64,000 nt of DNA. It comes from Septoria linicola. Taxonomy: Eukaryota > Ascomycota > Dothideomycetes > Mycosphaerellales > Mycosphaerellaceae. Under the pieces are notes generated by a model. That model worked only from the letters and a program-made list of their open reading frames with translations, was not told the origin of the DNA and searched no databases. Of the stretch, positions 10,563 through 22,900 are shown piece by piece. Position 1 is the stretch's first letter, and each line of letters starts with the position of its first letter. The DNA lies in NCBI GenBank assembly GCA_024114885.1, contig CP099420.1, forward strand, positions 3,224,001 through 3,288,000. The letters run 5' to 3'. The translations under genes were made by a program, and so were the position numbers.

Positions 10563-13500
10563 CAGGTTACGGCCCTGGCTTGGAGCGCGCGAGTTCTTAT
10601 GAATGTATGGCTGACGTGGGGCTATTGTCACTGTCGATATGGCTGACGAATGATGATGTGAAGAGATGATAGAGGTCGTTAACGTCGTCGGACGGCTGGC
10701 GTCACGTCAAGAATCGATGTCGTTAAGCGGCGCTGATGCTGGATAGTGTTGCGGATGATGGTAGACGGCCGTTATGGTGAATAGCAGTCAACGGAAGAGG
10801 TAATAGTCGCGCGCGGTGATCAAAGGAAGACGTAGTAGTGGTATAAGATGGAAGAGATCGTTTGGAACGGCGAGGAAGGATGATATACCACCTCAATAGC
10901 AGCAGAAACAATAGCAAAAACCGCAATTTCAGGGGCTGACGCCATCGCAACACGCGGACAGCTCACATACTATTGTTACGGCGTCCAAATGGCAGTTACA
11001 ATCTCAATCAGAGCATATAATCGTCTTCTATTGGCCCTCTAAGCGAAACGTGAGGTCTGTTAATGATATGGGCAGCTCTGACCGCGCTAGCGCGTTTTAT
11101 AGGCGCTCGGCTTGGCATATCCAGCCGGCCCTCCAGCGCTGTATTGTCGCGATAAACCAGTGAAAATGTGCCGCAGAAGGTCGAAACTACTGTACAATAG
11201 CATAGCAAGAGCCTATATAGCTTCATAAATTTTATTGAGCGATATACAGCCAGGGCGGGCAAATGGCGTTGCGGAAATCCAGCTTCCTACAGCTATTCAC
11301 CACTCGCGCGCACGCATAAGCGACTATTGCCTTCACTTCGACAGCTTACGTACACCTAGAAGTGTACACGTGGCTCTATTATCATCAGGAAAGAGCGGTG
11401 AAGGCTTAGTTGAGAGGCTACGGAGCAGGAAATGCCATTAGGCGACGGGGGAGCTATGGGTATAGGCAGTCACGGATCGATGCTACGACGGTATGGGCAG
11501 CAGTGACTCTAGTATACGATATAGCGCATCAATCGGAACACGTTACATTGCATAGAACAGGTGACGTTGAAGCCATGTGGTCGAACAAAGCATTGTCGAC
11601 GATACCGACAGTATGGCGTGGAATGTGACGGTCAACAATGGACAATGCCATCTCCGCCGAATGCGACGAGCGCGTTCCAGGTCGTCTGGAAGCCTAGCAG
11701 CTCAGTACACAACAGCAGAGCGAGACACAGCGCGTCTTAATTGTAGATTTGCACAGAGAAACGGTATGGTGATTCGAAATCTCTGGTATCGCTCCGCCAA
11801 TCTCTACAGCTACCATGCCGCCAGAGGTGCCGATGCACGGCAAATGGTACTATCAAGACCACGGAGAGCATTGTGGTGATGGTGGCGATATGTTTGTCCA
11901 CGAGCCTCCTAGTCCTGCTTGTGCTCGAACGGCTGGTACAGCTGCTTCACCACCTTTCTGATTCTGCCATTGTCCTGTTGTGCCTTGATTGCTGCAAGCA
12001 ATTCTCTCCAAATGCGGTCCTCCTTCGTCTCTGTTGTGCGGTTCTGACGGTCTGCCATTGTGTATCGGCGCAGAGCTGCTCAGAGAATCGTCAGGAGTCG
12101 GAACGAATGGCCAGGAATGTGCTCCAGACGTACGTTGTGCAGTGATTTTTTGTGTAGCTCGAAGATGCGCTCGCTGTCTGTGCTGCTTGGTGTCGCTTTG
12201 ATGAAGGATTTGTCTGATGGCGAGAACGGAGATGTGCTGTAAAGCTGTTCGTGGTTGTGCAGAAGAAGTGCTGCTTCGCTGAACTGTAGAATCAAGCGGT
12301 ATCGTCGATTGACGTGATGATCTGTGCTGTACAGCACGTCCCTAGCCAGCCAGCACAACATCTACTGCTTCTCAATCCATATGAGTAGGCAGTTGACCAG
12401 CGCCAATGCGTTTCGACGGTCAGATAACGATTCCGACAGCCATACGAGCCTCCGAACGCCCATTCCGAAGCGACGATCACGCCCACCGAGCAATAGCGAC
12501 TGTCCAACAGGCCTAGATGCGACGACTGAGACCACCGACACGCGCGCGAGCCGCAGCTACGAACCCCTGAGTCGCCGCAACGGTGGCGGGCATATCGAAC
12601 CCGGCGGTAGAGACACGGAGGATCGACAGCAATGGCATGAGAGTGGTCTAGGAACAGCAAATACACGCGGATGGAGAGTATATCGGAGTATAGCCAGCCT
12701 GAGGCGAACCAGCCTGCGAGAGAGTGCTGCGCCAACGAAAGACATGCGGCGTCTATACCTCTTGAGACCTTTGGCAGCTATGGCGAGGCTCAAAGCAGCT
12801 ACGACTGCCTCTGCTATGGATATCATATGGATTTGGAACCAGATACAACAGGCCATCTAGCTGGAGAGTAACTCCGGAGCCTGCGAAAGCAACAAAGCAT
12901 ACCATAGTCGGTGACAGCTGTGGTATCTGAATACCATGGCGAGAGACCAGCAGACATAACAGATCCAAAAGCGGTGTCTGCTCCCATCTCGCTTTACAGA
13001 TGGCGAGCGTTCAAACCTCGGCACAGACTGCTCATAGGATGCGCACTGGCTATGGCATGCGCCCCGTGAGGCAACAGATGGAAGAAGTTATGGTGCGGCG
13101 AGCTGCGCAGCAAGATGGCAGAGGGAGGACAACTACAGCGCAGCCAGGCCCATGCCATACCATCGATAAGTGGTTGACCTTTCGAATGATCTTCTAGGAG
13201 TGTGGCAGCCGCGACCAACACGAGAGCATCAAGAGCGATAAGCCCGGAGTGGAGAGAGGTAGCATGCTCGTGTCTTTTCATCTTGAGTCGACGTATGGCG
13301 TGGCTGCGTAATATGCGGCGGAGCAGCTAGCATTTACGCCATGGATAATAGCATCTGCGATGCCACGGAGTGCAGACGATGTGTTTGACAAGTTGCATGT
13401 CTCTAGGAAAGCTTCCGCAAATCGATGCCAACCAGATGGAAAGTATATTCGGCCGGTTCAGCTACCAGCCTATATCGATGGACGACCAGGCTTTCAAGTG

Positions 13501-15837
13501 TGGCAGGCCATTAAGAACGAGGTACACGAATGCCGCTAGCCAGGTATGCGACCATGAGACTCATGGCCAGGTGATATGAACGTGTAGATTTTGAGTTGCA
13601 TGTTCCATGACGAACTCTTGCCTACGGTTTGACACCGGATATTCGTCAAGATCAGCACGAGCAGCCTGGACTGTGCCTGTAATTTGTGGCGGCATCCACA
13701 TCGCGCGAGCAGCATTGATTGAGTGACTCCTTGTCAGGCTTCAAGAACGTACGGCTTACCAGCAACATCACAATTCCGAAGCGCAATCAGCCTGAGTCAG
13801 GCCTACAAGCGGTCGCTACTCGCCGACAAACTTGCACCTAGCTCGCCGCCATGCTCACGACCAGCCAGTCGGCCAGCCACTATGGACAGGTTCTGTCGCG
13901 ATCAATGCATATCGTCACCAGGTCATCAGCCGAAGCGGTTTGAAACGGAGCTTATTCTCGGATCTTGTGTCTAGTGATTGATCTGGGTCGATGTACCTGA
14001 TGCCTGACGATGTTTGAGAACGCGACCTGCGCAGTACCAGCTTATGATGTCGTGGGGAGAGCAGCTGAGAGAGGTATTCTTCTGATACCGCCAAGCGCTA
14101 CTCCCGCGGAGCTAAGTGGCGAAGGATATGGTGCTATCCTGCGTGGCATGCTCTCATGCCAGACAATGAGCAAAGATCTCGGCGGCCTGAGGTCCCGCGA
14201 TGGAGTTCTTTGTGCTTCTTGAATACGCAGCGGATGTCACGAGCTGTTGAAATTTCAAGTCCCAGCCAGGGCCATGGCGTTTCCAGCCAAGGTCATGGTA
14301 TGCTTGAGCTAGCCATCGTGAGGTCGAGAGCTCCTCAAAAAGGCGCATTCAGGCGGATGAAATCATGCTTGTTCGTCTCCAGTCCTCAGCTCAGCTGCCA
14401 GGGCGGAAATTGATTCTGCCTAAGCATAGCGCGGTCTGCATTCTCGGCCAGAAGTTCGAGCCATGCAGGCGGGTGACACTAGCCTAATCGCGGATTGTAA
14501 AATTGCAAATGCCGCTGATGCTTTGTCTTTTATCGTTCGGTCATGCTACGCTGGATGCTGAGACGGACAGCCAGGTTTGTCATGTGTCTTATGCCAGATG
14601 CATCAAAGCGCGAATCACGATGATAACGTGGTGTCGTGACACCAGACTCTGATGTGGAGGCTGAATTGTTGGACTCGAGGTGCGAGACAATAGTCTTGTC
14701 GAGTACAAGACAATTCATCTCGTCAGCGTCGAGACAGGAGGCAGGAGAGGAGGTCAAAGTTGCCAAGCGGACGGCTCTTCCGCTGAACCTTCTTTCCACC
14801 GCCACTACCACCACTAACTTACAGTCACGACTATCTATGAGCGTTATTCCTTTCTTCTGTCACTCTCAATCTTCTTCCTCCGAGTCTCGATCCGCGCTGT
14901 ACGTTCGCACTCCTCTGCACAACCTCGGACACGAGTCTCGAGGGAGGAATGACAGCGGAGTGAAGCAAGAACATCAGCGCGACGGCAAGAGCGTGTACTA
15001 TTGCCAGCGATGTGTATGTTCTTACAGCATGAACGATGGTATCACAGTGCTGCCTGTAGGCTCTTCATTTCCACCGCTTGTCCCACCAGAAGGAGATGTC
15101 CACCTCTGTTGCTGCTAATTGCATAGCGCTGACCCTGCAGTCTCTTCCGAACGCCGCGGCCGAGATGAGTTGAATGCTGCTGGGTACAACAAGGTACAGC
15201 CGGCAGAGACAGAAAGTATCGCAATAGGCTAGGAGTCGCGCGAGATCTCACAGCAGAGGATTGGACGACCACCGAATGGCCATGGTCAAGCATGGTCACT
15301 GCAATGAGCACTCCCAGAGGACCGATCGCTCAAGACACTGTATTCGATAGTCTCCAGATACGCTGAGTGTATCAAGCTCGATCATGGTCGCATGATCAAC
15401 AGCAGGCAACGGAAGCGCAAAGGGCACGATTTACAACGTGGGAGCTGCTATTCGCTCAAGGCATTCAACACCTCTCGTGCCAACGCAGAACTTCTGAGCC
15501 TACCGAAATCGATTACGGCAGCTTAGCGGCGATGTGAACACGGAAGCATAACACGCACGATGAGACCAAAGAGCTGCAAGTCGCCCGAGGCAGTCAACAC
15601 CTTTCTATTCTCGGTCAAGACTTTTGAGCCTGCCAACTTCGATCGCTGCGGCGTGGTCAGTATGAGGAAGTGGAAAGACGACGGGCACGGCAACGACAAC
15701 ATCGGACACATAATCGATCAAGTCATGTCACTCATCATTCATTCATGCATTCCTTCTCTACGAATACAATTGCTCGCCATGCAAGCAAGCAATGATGCAG
15801 TCATTCGAATCGTAGCGGTGCGACGGAGACAGACAGC
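10563..15837. other. Gene-poor 5.3-kb stretch, no supported gene
   Basis: Only short, mutually overlapping frames are present. The best are 12381-12860 on + (Ser/Arg/Thr-rich, starts MSRQLTSANAF), a 48-codon + frame beginning near 11817 (starts MPPEVPMHGKWYY), and 14636-15118 on + (ends in VHLCCC). None has a domain I recognise or a convincing exon chain. The composition is not strongly RIP-like. The right end holds a short tandem repeat, listed separately. Confidence 0.5.
15320..15700. repeat. Short degenerate tandem repeat, about 128 bp, about 3 copies
   Basis: Similar blocks start near 15327, 15454 and 15580. Each contains a CGCTCAAG/CGAGGCA-like start, CTGAG(C) about 45 nt later, an ATCGAT(T/C) box, and an ACGGAAGC box near the unit end. 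Divergence is high, and the alignment was made by eye. Confidence 0.4.
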
Positions 15838-16391
15838 CTACTCCTCCTCGCCCTTGACCTTCTCCTCGGCATCGTCGCTCTCCTTGAGGTCTGCAACACG
15901 AAGTTAGTGGCGTGGTGGGCAACAGGTCAGCGGAGACACTCACCTTCTTCCTCCTTGACAGCGGCAGCCTTGGCCTTCTTGCTTGGCCGGCCTTTCTTCT
16001 TTGGCTCGGCACCCTCCTCGCCTTCAGTAGCGGCCTTGCGCTTAGCACCCTTTGGGGTCTTGGCTGGAGTATATGGCACCACGTAGCCGTCGTCTTCAAT
16101 CTTGGCACCTGCCTTCTCAAGCTTCTTGAAGGAGTTGCGGAGAGACACCTTCATGCTATCGACAGAAGCAGAGCCATAGTCGGCGGCAGCCTTCTCCCAG
16201 TTGATGTTCGCCTGTGCCAACAGGTTAGTAGATGGAGAGGCCACCTCGTGTTAAAAAAGCGGAGCGAGCGAGGTGCAAAAGGAGGAGCGACATACGTTTT
16301 CATTGACAGTGTTGAGGTAGATGGCAAGAATGCGGTCTTTCTCGCTCTCAGTCAGAGACTCCTTGGCGATCTTGAAGTCGTAGGAAGGCAT
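15838..16391 (-). CDS. Small lysine-rich nuclear protein, conserved hypothetical
   Basis: Three exons (16296-16391, 15944-16211, 15838-15890) give 138 residues; all four splice sites are GT-AG and the phases agree. The protein starts MPSYDFKIAKESLTESEKDR and has a short helical N-terminal domain (about residues 1-75, with INWEKAAADYG and SMKVSLRNSFKKLEKAG). A basic tail follows with KTPKGAKRK and KKKGRPSKKAK, which resembles an AT-hook/nuclear localisation signal, then an acidic end (EEKVKGEEE). The composition suggests a chromatin- or nucleic-acid-binding protein; that is inference. I know no named function for this family. The small size and three clean introns make it a confident gene. Confidence 0.8.
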
Positions 16392-17245
16392 CTTCGCTGT
16401 GAGTGGTCGTAGTGGAGCTGTGTTGTGGTACTGTTGTTGATTGGAAAACTGCTTGACCGGACTTGGAAAAGTGGTGTCTTGGATGAGAACAGAAAGGAAA
16501 AAGACGGAAAACAAATCGAACCTTTAAGCTGGTGAGAGAGCATGTGAGGTTTTCTGATTGGTTCTCCTCGTGACTGGTATCGTAGTGAATGAGCGAATGT
16601 ATTGTCAGAAGCTGGTTGTCCTGTGAACGAGGGTCAATGGGCTAGGGCTTTTCCTATTATTGTACCTGGCTGATTCACTCGCACCAGCTCCGTATCTCCG
16701 TTCACCTGCATACATAGTCTGAGTCACCAGCACGACCGCACAGTGGAGTGGTAATGATGAACAGTGGCCGTTAGCATGTTGAAACGAATCGATTAATTCT
16801 ACGCACCATCATGCTTGCTTGCTATGCACCACCTATGCTAAGACTCCAAACCGAATCTAGCCTCGATGCAGCCAGTCGCGAGAGCCTTCTTCATATATAC
16901 AAAGTCGGAAAACCATACATACGACAAGTCTCGAAGCTGCTCGTCGTTGGTGCTGGGTGGCACTCGAAGCCATGTCGTCGTCGTTGTACGGCTTGCCTGA
17001 TTCACAGCCGCCCATGGTCGAAGAAGCATACTGCGCTCCTTTTCTCGCTCTCGTACCGCATCTAATTGTCCGCCGCTCAAATGCTCAGTTAGACATGTTT
17101 ATCCTGTCAGAGCGCTTCTGAAGAGACTTCGGACGGGAGCCACTGCTTCACTTTCTTCTTCCTCTTCCTCTTCTTCATCGCGCACGCCGCTTCGTTCTCT
17201 CGGCCACTCCCAGCTATTCGGTCTGGCATTTGACCGCAGTGCCTG
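16392..17245. other. Intergenic, 5' side of the small nuclear gene and 3' side of striatin
   Basis: The bases next to 16391 would be the leader of the small nuclear protein gene. The rest has only short overlapping frames. I see no RNA gene or repeat. Confidence 0.5.
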
Positions 17246-19957
17246 TCATCTGGCAAAGACTTTGACTACGCCATCGCCACCAGCGCTGACCACGAGTCTG
17301 CCATCCTGACTCCAGCAGACATCGCAGACGCCCTCGCCGCGCATGGCTCGATGACTCGTAATGTCTTGCGTGCAGATTCGTTTCTCGAGTGACCAGAACC
17401 TGATAGATGCATCGTGACCAGCCGAGACGGCTTCTCTGCCATCTTTGCTGAGAGACAAGGCGGAGATTGCAGAGGGGTGGGCGAGCATGGTGTATGTGCA
17501 TTGACCTGAATGTGAATGTTAGCAAGCTGAATGTATGATGAGGGAGGTAGCTGAGACATACCACTGTTGGCATCGAAGAATCGCACGAAACGATCTTCGT
17601 GCCCAGTAATCACCACACCTTCGAGGCCTTCTCTTCCACCTGTGGCGCCGCCTCCTACTTCTTCCGAGTCGAGGCCGCGGGTAGCAGCATCCAATGCGCC
17701 GCCACTGTGCTGCTCAAGCCCGGAGCTAGTAGCCGCCACGGCGTTGATGCTGGTGTTCGGCGTTCCGTCATAAGTTTCTGTAGATGCCATTCCAATGACT
17801 TCCTCGCCAGTCCGCGTGTCGAAGATCAGTACTGAAGAATCGGTGTAGCTCACTACAAAGGTCTCTCCGGAAGGCGACAGAGGACAGATGCTTGTCGGGC
17901 TGGCTTTGCTGTCTGCTGGCCGCTCGATGGAGTGCACGAGAGTATAGCTGAATGGAGTAGTGCTCGCCACGCTGGGCTGTGGACTTGTGGGGTAGTTGCT
18001 TCCGCTCGTCACGCTGTGTCGTCTTGAGCCACCCACACCTCTTCGGCTGCCGGTAGCGGGCGAAGCAGATTGTGGTGGAGCGCTGACAGCCCAGACTTTG
18101 ACGGTGCCGTCCGCGGATCCAGACACCAGTAGGAGTCGATCTGGGCCACCAAAGTTTCCTGACTGTGGGCCAAACACAACTCCAACAGAAGCTGGGAGCA
18201 CACAAACTGCCCAGACTGCATCCGTGTGTCCTTCAAGAGTAGCTTTCGGGTCCACTCGCCCACGCTCCCAGACTCGTACGGTAGCGTCCTGGCCTCCAGA
18301 GAACACCCAGCCTTCGCCGTTGGCTCGACCTCCCGTGCTGAAGCCTGTGCTCGCAGGTGGAGCGGTGAGCGAAGTGACGACTCCCTCATGTCCTCGATGC
18401 GTGAAAATCGCTTGAATATCCAGATCCGCATTGGTGTTTCCGGGGTTATAGTTCTGATATGTAGCTGGCACTATCCAGCGTTTGATCGTCCCATCATCAC
18501 CTGCCGTGCAGACTTCTGGCTCACTTGGGCTTCCACCTCCGCTGAATATCACACTTCTGACCACATCGAGGTGTCCTCGTAGTGCAAATTTGACTTTGAA
18601 TTGTGTTGGGTCACTGTTCTCCAGTGCTTGTGCGGCTTCATCAGTTTGATTCTTGCCCTGTGAGCTTCGGCGTCGATTCATGCTTTGTGAGCCGGAGCTT
18701 TTCCGTCTACTGTGCAGTCCTGCGCGGGGCGGCGATTTTGCTGCAAGTTGTGAATGGCTTGCGGCACTCGGAAACATATCTGTGTCGGGTCTCCGAGGGG
18801 GCGGGCCATCTGGAGGCGGCAAGTCATTGGGAGGCGGCGGTTCCTCGTCAAAAGTCCAACCATCGGTTTCGGCCTGCTGCCTGGCTGGCCGTTGTTGCTG
18901 CTGTTGAGCATCACCGCCTCGCACTTCTCGTCCCTCGCGATCAAATGTATGCGTGATGTTTTCGACTTGCTCTTCGTATTGTGAAGGCGGCTGTTGCGCC
19001 TGCAGGTGCTCGACGGGCTGCTGAGCGTGGTTCGTATACTCAGAATAGCCTAGTCCACGATTGTCTGGCCGCTGAGCCCCGGCTGGTGGCAGACTGTTGG
19101 GCACGGGCGGAGGCTGGTGATTAGGTAGTTGTTGTTGCTGAGGCAGGATTTGTCCTTGGCCGCGGCCATTACGATAACCTTGCCGTGCTTGCTCGCCGTA
19201 CTGTAGGTCGTATATGTCCTGCATAGAATGTGGATGAGGGGCATCTGGAAGCCCTGTGATGTTGCCATTGGGAAGTACTTGCGGTGGCGGAGGATGTTGT
19301 GGCGGAGTCAGTAGGTACTGAATCTCCTTCATGCAGTTCTTAAGGTACTTTGTCGTCTGATCCAGATACTCCTCGCGTGCTTTCTCGCTGGAGTCGTTCT
19401 GCTCGCCGGTCTCGAGGAAGGAATTGTGAGGCACATAGCCAGCTGTGGCATTCGTCAGCGAAACATCCCCTGCTCGATCCTTCACAGCCATCCACATACG
19501 TTTCTCCTGCTTCTCGCCGTTTTTGCTGTCCTCCTTCTTGACTTTCTGGGCCTCCTGCTGAGCAGCGTTGCCCTCTGACGCTGCTGGAGTGCCGTTCGGC
19601 GTCTGCTTCTTGGCGCGCTCGTTCTTCAGCGCGTTCTCCAGCATACGCACTTGCCGTTCTAGCTGCTCGTTGATGCGCTTTGCCTGTCTCGATTCTCCTT
19701 CCTGCTTTGCGATTTTGGCCTTCATCTCGGCCCGCTCAATGTCCCAGGCATTACGCGCTCTCTCGTGGTTGTGCCATTCGATCTGCAGGAAGCGCATGAC
19801 TCCTGTGAGACTGCACGTTAGCATCGATGTCTCCATCTCGCAACACCGCTACTTCTCCGGCTCACTGACCCTGCAGCGTGTATTCGGTGCCCTGTGGGCC
19901 ATGGTGTTCAGGCCCTCCGCCGCCGTTTCCAAGCCCGCCCTGCTGCTGATATGCCAT
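17246..19957 (-). CDS. PRO11: Striatin-family WD40 scaffold protein (STRIPAK complex)
   Basis: Three exons (19870-19957, 17562-19802, 17246-17505) encode 862 residues, close to fungal striatins (PRO11/StrA). The start MAYQQQGG is the first ATG of a short Gln/Gly-rich exon. Residues about 30-90 are the diagnostic striatin block (VMRFLQIEWHNHERARNAW followed by the IERAEMKAKIAKQEGE coiled coil), which carries the caveolin-binding and dimerisation region. A long Pro/Gln-rich linker follows, then about six or seven WD40 repeats from LRGHLDVVRSVIF to the C-terminal GDGVVKVFAR. The family scaffolds PP2A and a germinal-centre kinase at the nuclear envelope and controls hyphal fusion and fruiting-body development. 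The last 57-nt intron splits GTG...CAG within a WD repeat. Confidence 0.93.
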
Positions 19958-22900
19958 CACAGCTGGCGGCTTGGTGCTACAGCGTCCTCAATCAAAGTGA
20001 CGTCCGTGGAGAGTGCAATGTCTCCCACATTGGAAACACCGGCGTCTCGGGAAAGGAGCAGTGGTAGCTCTCACGTTGCCGTTTCTCCACTGTGCCAGCA
20101 GCTTTTTCGCGAGGTCGCGGTGGATGTGAGGTCGACAATAAGGCTGAACAATATCGTGCGGTGATCAAAAGAGGCAGCGGCAATGAGGTGAGGACAGACA
20201 GTGCATGTGCATATGGGAGCACGCGCTCGTTCTCAAAGCTGGCGGCAGAGGATGCGCATCGCTTCAAGCTTTCTCGGCTCCCGCCGTCCAAGCCCTTTTC
20301 ACGTGGAGACGGAGACACCTCCTACTCACGACTTGTCCTACGTCTATCTCGCGACACGAACAGAAGGCAGAGAACAGGAGTATAGATGCGTAGATAGCCG
20401 GAAGTCCTGAACGGTGCTGACAGTTGGGTGCTTTCCACAATGCAACCCATCCGGAATATAGTACTACTGCCGACGGCGAGAAGCGAGAACTGTGACCCTC
20501 TGGGCATGTACTTGGTGAAAGAGATTTTCAGTATGAAGGCGAAGACGATAAGCATAACGAACAGCTGGTGATAGTTCTATAGTCTACGTTGCCGCTCACG
20601 TCTCAACGCCACTGCTCACGCTGCAACAATTGTCTTGAACTCGTGAGGCGCAGGTCAATTATGGTAAGAACTAGAGACTCACGATCTGATGGACTCTCAA
20701 GTATGGTTATACAACATAAGACTACGTCAAAGTCGATCACTTACAGACTACCACCTGAGAGGCCAGCCTTGCTGGAACCATTCCTTTACTCCATTGTAGC
20801 GCGTCACGCACAGTTTTCGAGTGCCAGCTGGTTCGAAGAAGATGTCTCTCTCCCGCGAACGGCCTTCGATTCGGGTACGTCGATCCTCGGAACTGGCAGC
20901 GCACTCTATACCCCATACTCGCGAAGCCGGCACAGCAGAACAAAATAAGCTATGCCACATCTCATGACAGGGCGAACGAGCCTCCTGTTGCCTCATGTAC
21001 CAGACCTGATGGGAACGCCGCCCGAGCATACAGCAGGTAATGGCCAGCACGCATCTGAACATGAGTCGCTCGCGACTCATACCTTGTAGCCTTAGTTTGC
21101 TCGTTCAGCGTTAATCGACATTACAGTTGTGTGTAATGAACAGTAGCACGCTCGTGGTGGTCGCCAAGGACATTAAGATACCTGCATTCCCAGCCTGCGA
21201 ACGACATCTTGACGTTGCCCCAAGTGGAGACTGGTGGTGCTGATACACTCGTCCGAAAGCAAACTCATTTGACTGTAACTCAAGCGCAGGCGCTAGACGA
21301 CTCGCTTGACAAGCTGTAGGTGGCTTCAGTGTTGACTTTGGCATTGGGTCAGGTGAAAGGATGTCCCAAGAAGGGTTGAGGTAGATGACAGTCTAGCAAT
21401 TGAGGGTTTCTCGGAGCTCGGGTCTTCGTGGTGGCCTTCTTGCTGATGTACGGGTATTGGCTTCAGCGCGCTGTTGAGTTCGCGGCTGTCCTGGTCTGAA
21501 ACATCCCAAGCCGGCTGCTCAAGCTGTCTAGACGTTCACAACCCCGTTGTGCCTGGGTTCTGAGCAGCGAACGGAAGTAGGGGTCGAAAGGTGGTCTTTT
21601 GAAGCTGGCATCTGCTCGCCAGCTCTGGTTGTGGTGGCGTCTGTCTTATTTCCTACATCGAGCCTGTTTCTTGTCACCACTTGATGCGGCACGCCTTGTA
21701 AATTATGCTTGGGTGCCTCTGAATCGTTCATCTGGAAGTTCTAGGCGTGTATTCAATAGCATAATCGCTGCTCGTACGCCCTTGCTCAACGAGAGGTCCA
21801 TGATCGGGACATTGTGTGGCGTGACAACATGCTTAGACATGTCTGGCCACCGACGCCTCGTGCAGAAGAACGCATAATGTACACGAATCTCTCGTGCACA
21901 TGCACCCACCCTTCGCTGGCAAGATCGACGGACCATAGAATGTACAAATCCCTCTTCAGCTGCGTCGCGATGTCAGAGATCGGAGAGGACTTGCTCGGCC
22001 TTTCACAACGCCACGCTGAGCTGTGCAGACTGACATCGAGATCCTAGTCAGGCTCAAACTTTATTCGACACACATGTTGAGCAGTTCAATGGCGCCATGA
22101 TATCGCGTGTTCCTGGTCGTGACTGGCTAGTGTCCTGTTGCCAGGCTCCTCAACGCCAAATTATAGGCTGGAAGTGTATAGCTTGAAAATGCAAGCACTG
22201 ATGTGGCGTCGTAGACTGCCAGGACATCGTATCCGCTTTTCATCAGGGAGCACTGAAGCTAGCTGTTCCTGCAGGCTGTGAGCAGCTTCTAGCACTGGTG
22301 TTGCGCTGACATTACGCCTGTATAGACAGCTGCAGTGGTCGGGGCTACCCGATTCAGTGAACCTGTTTCAAAGGCTCAGATTCGGTCATGACCATCGCGA
22401 AACGCGGTCATTCGAGACCAAGCACGGCCTGCCTCGTGTGCGAATGGATGTGCATGGACCACTCCGAAAGTCCGACTCTTGAGCTGATGGTGGTTGATTA
22501 TGCGGGTCAATGGCTCCCTGGGTTCAGATGTTGACCTGGCGCTGGAGGCTACGTCTTCTTGGCCATGCATTACCTACTTTGTGGGCGGCCTAGCACGCTA
22601 GAGCAGGTGCGCGCAGGACACCATTCCAGTGGGACTTCAATTTGCTTGCACTCAGCATGAGAGATGACTGTGGAGAAGCTGTAGCATCAGCTTAGCTATG
22701 ATGCAGCCTGTGCGCGGCAGTGTAGGGCCTTCTGCAAAGCACAAAACATTAGTCAAAATGCCCCGAGACTACGCGTTGTGATCGGACCATTTGTAGTTGG
22801 CGTGATCTTGAAACCTGAATGGATGGCCTTGGACAGTTCACAGCCACAATCTGTGTTGCACAAGCACCAAAGTGCTTCTGCTTTGGGATAGAGTTGCTTG

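Noticed and set aside
18009..18431. 140-codon frame overlapping striatin in another frame
   Set aside because: It is a shadow of the WD40 coding sequence, which has motif support throughout.
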